Shown: positions 61,942 to 64,000 of the stretch, piece after piece | Numbering within the stretch: the stretch's first letter is position 1 | How the letters are laid out: each line of letters opens with the position of its first letter | DNA from: Sulfitobacter sp. OXR-159 | Lineage (GTDB): Bacteria > Pseudomonadota > Alphaproteobacteria > Rhodobacterales > Rhodobacteraceae | Direction of reading: 5' to 3' | Assembly: GCF_034377145.1 (NCBI RefSeq) | Contig: NZ_CP139707.1 | Span: forward strand, 372,001 to 436,000 | Length of the DNA stretch: 64,000 nucleotides | Program-made: the position numbers and the translations under genes | The notes under the pieces: generated by a model | Told to the model about the DNA's origin: nothing | Database searches by the model: none | Seen by the model: the letters and a program-made list of their open reading frames with translations, nothing else

Positions 61942-64000
61942 TCAACCTTCTGCCGGTTCTTTCTTCTCGGCAGCGACTTCTTCACCAGTTTCCTGATCGA
62001 CGACTTTCATCGACAGGCGCACCTTGCCGCGATCATCAAAGCCCAGAAGCTTCACTTTCACTTCCTGACCTTCCTTCAGAACGTCCGAAGGGTGGTTCAG
62101 GCGGCGGTTTTCGATCTGGGACACGTGGACCAGACCGTCGCGCTTGCCAAAGAAGTTCACGAAAGCGCCGAAATCGACGATCTTGACCACGGTGCCGGTG
62201 TAGACCGCGCCCTCTTCGGGCTCTGCCACGATCGAATAGATCATGTCGTAGGCCTTTTTGATGGCGTCGCCATTGGCGCTGGCGATCTTGATGATGCCTT
62301 CGTCGTTGATGTCGACCTTGGCGCCAGAGACTTCGACGATCTCGCGGATCACCTTGCCGCCGGACCCGATCACTTCACGGATCTTGTCGGTGGGGATCTG
62401 CATGGTCTCGATGCGCGGTGCGTGCACGGAGAAGTCCGCGGCACCCGAGATCGCTTTGTTCATCTCGCCAAGGATGTGGATACGGCCTTCTTTGGCCTGA
62501 GCCAGAGCTTTTTCCATGATCTCGGGCGTGATGCCTGCAACCTTGATGTCCATCTGCAGCGACGTGATGCCCGCTTCGGTCCCGGCCACTTTGAAGTCCA
62601 TGTCGCCGAGGTGATCTTCGTCACCCAGGATGTCCGACAGGATCGCGTAGGAGCCGTCGTCTTCGAGGATCAGACCCATCGCCACACCGGCCACAGCCGA
62701 TTTCAGCGGCACGCCCGCGTCCATCATGGACAGCGAACCACCGCAGACCGATGCCATCGACGAGGAGCCGTTGGATTCGGTGATCTCGGACACGAGACGG
62801 ATGGTGTAGGGGAAGTCTGTCGCTGCGGGCAGAACCGCCTGCAGGGCACGCCAAGCGAGCTTACCGTGGCCGACTTCACGACGGCCGGGAGGGCCCACGC
62901 GACCAACTTCACCAACCGAGTAGGGGGGGAAGTTATAGTGCAGCAGGAAGTTCGATTTGAAGTTGCCGTGCAGCGCGTCGATGAACTGCTCATCGTCGCC
63001 GGTGCCGAGCGTGGTCACGACGAGGCCTTGCGTTTCACCACGGGTGAAGAGCGCCGAGCCGTGGGTCCGCGGCAGGATGCCGGTTTCTGCCACGATATCG
63101 CGGATTTCGTCGGTGCGACGACCGTCGATACGCTTGCCGGTTTTCACCACGTCGCCGCGCAGGATGCTGGCCTCAAGGCCCTTCATCGCGGAGCCGAGGT
63201 TCTTGTCCTCAAGCTGCTCTTCGCTGAGCTTGCCTTTGATCGTTTCGCGTGCGGCGGCAACAGCGGCGGTGCGCTCTTGCTTGTCGGCGATAGCGAATGC
63301 AGCGCGCATTTCGTCTTCGCCAGCGGCTTTTACAGCGGCGGACAGATCAGAGTAGTCGTCTGGCTGGAAGTCAAACGGCTCTTTCGCGGCGTCTTCGGCC
63401 AAATCGATGATCAGGTCGATGACCGGCTGGATCTGGTCGTGGGCAAATTTCACCGCACCCAGCATTTCCTCTTCCGACAGCTCATAGGCTTCGGATTCGA
63501 CCATCATCACGGCGTCTTTGGTGCCGGCGACAACCAGATCGAGGCGCTGCTCGGGGTTCAGGCGCAGGTCCTGCATGTCGTCGATTGTTGGGTTCAGGAT
63601 GTAATCGCCATCCTCATAGCCCACGCGGCAGCCAGCAATCGGGCCACGGAACGGCGCGCCGGAGATCGTCAGCGCGGCGGAAGCGGCGATCATGGCGACC
63701 ATATCGGGGTCGTTGACCAGATCGTGGCTCAGCACGGTGCACATCACCAGAACTTCGTTTTTGAAGCCGGGGACAAAGAGCGGGCGGATCGGACGGTCGA
63801 TCAGACGCGCGGTCAGGGTCTCTTTCTCGGTGGGGCGGGCCTCACGCTTGAAGAAGCCACCCGGTACTTTACCGGCGGCATAATATTTCTCTTGGTAGTG
63901 CACGGTCAGGGGGAAGAAGTCCTGGCCCGGCTTTTGCTGACGTGCGTACGTCACGTTGGCCATAACGCTGGTTTCCCCCAGCGTGGCAATCACCGACCCG
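61942..64000 (-). CDS. pnp: Polyribonucleotide nucleotidyltransferase (5' truncated by window)
   Basis: The last 686 codons of PNPase; the first 25 or so residues lie beyond the window, the visible part starting in [15 protein letters not shown]. Two RNase PH domains (with the [22 protein letters not shown] and [15 protein letters not shown] blocks), a KH domain ([15 protein letters not shown]) and an S1 domain ([28 protein letters not shown]) are in order. It degrades RNA 3'-5' using phosphate and takes part in the degradosome. The rpsO gene that usually precedes it is outside. Confidence 0.97.
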   Translation of the reverse strand, partial: GSVIATLGETSVMANVTYARQQKPGQDFFPLTVHYQEKYYAAGKVPGGFFKREARPTEKETLTARLIDRPIRPLFVPGFKNEVLVMCTVLSHDLVNDPDMVAMIAASAALTISGAPFRGPIAGCRVGYEDGDYILNPTIDDMQDLRLNPEQRLDLVVAGTKDAVMMVESEAYELSEEEMLGAVKFAHDQIQPVIDLIIDLAEDAAKEPFDFQPDDYSDLSAAVKAAGEDEMRAAFAIADKQERTAAVAAARETIKGKLSEEQLEDKNLGSAMKGLEASILRGDVVKTGKRIDGRRTDEIRDIVAETGILPRTHGSALFTRGETQGLVVTTLGTGDDEQFIDALHGNFKSNFLLHYNFPPYSVGEVGRVGPPGRREVGHGKLAWRALQAVLPAATDFPYTIRLVSEITESNGSSSMASVCGGSLSMMDAGVPLKSAVAGVAMGLILEDDGSYAILSDILGDEDHLGDMDFKVAGTEAGITSLQMDIKVAGITPEIMEKALAQAKEGRIHILGEMNKAISGAADFSVHAPRIETMQIPTDKIREVIGSGGKVIREIVEVSGAKVDINDEGIIKIASANGDAIKKAYDMIYSIVAEPEEGAVYTGTVVKIVDFGAFVNFFGKRDGLVHVSQIENRRLNHPSDVLKEGQEVKVKLLGFDDRGKVRLSMKVVDQETGEEVAAEKKEPAEG

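Overview
The window is a gene-dense, GC-rich chromosomal segment of an alphaproteobacterium of the Rhodobacterales, most likely the marine Roseobacter group; Sulfitobacter or a close relative is my best guess. Evidence: a CcrM-type methyltransferase next to rnhB, families typical of alphaproteobacteria (DUF2794, DUF4170, DUF2125, DUF3576, MbfA), a single-subunit beta carbonic anhydrase, and a Roseobacter-style porin. I find about 70 protein genes, no rRNA or tRNA, no CRISPR, no insertion sequence, no prophage and no secondary-metabolite cluster. Most of it is core genome.

Layout. 1-6.8 kb: end of an OmpA-like protein, an Lrp regulator divergent from an MFS transporter, then a co-directional minus-strand run (AEC transporter, S-formylglutathione hydrolase, DUF188 protein, HAD hydrolase, ornithine cyclodeaminase) and the ferritin-like/VIT protein MbfA. 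6.9-14.2 kb: I78-type lipoprotein, paaK-paaI, DUF2794, an NlpC/P60-M17 peptidase pair, carbonic anhydrase and asd. 14.2-18.5 kb: a membrane-anchored winged-helix protein with a small secreted partner, rnhB, ccrM and a lone receiver protein. 18.6-23.3 kb: alkB, mutY, a DciA-like gene, dsbA and a class III CoA-transferase. 23.3-29.6 kb: Kdo/lipid A cluster (lpxK, waaA, DUF4170, IMPase, pmbA) and a DUF2125 protein.

29.7-41.5 kb: SDR and enoyl-CoA hydratase, HNH protein, BaiN-like flavoprotein, GST, holA-lptE-leuS, DUF3576 lipoprotein, porin, PLP-homeostasis protein, L,D-transpeptidase-like protein and ribA. 41.6-53.8 kb: OmpR-type regulator, a 478-bp intergenic region rich in hairpins, xthA, thioredoxin/TPR protein, LON-domain protein, Trm112-like protein, ubiquinone hydroxylase, amidase, aminotransferase, ftsK, lolA and a lytic transglycosylase. 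54-64 kb: hspQ, gamma-glutamyltransferase, an RsbW/STAS pair, thiolase, free-methionine sulfoxide reductase, pseudouridine synthase, 1-Cys peroxiredoxin, two glycosyltransferases and a 5'-truncated pnp.

How it fits together: envelope biogenesis is the strongest theme (waaA, lpxK, lptE, lolA, porin, OmpA-like, SLT and L,D-transpeptidase proteins), followed by chromosome maintenance (ccrM, ftsK, holA, rnhB, mutY, xthA, DciA-like). The most interesting signals are non-coding: a ccrM promoter carrying two GANTC sites and a perfect DnaA box; two adjacent structured elements between the response regulator and xthA; and a long imperfect hairpin at 15255-15300. Also notable are the inverted-topology membrane winged-helix protein and five convergent gene pairs that share four-base stop overlaps.
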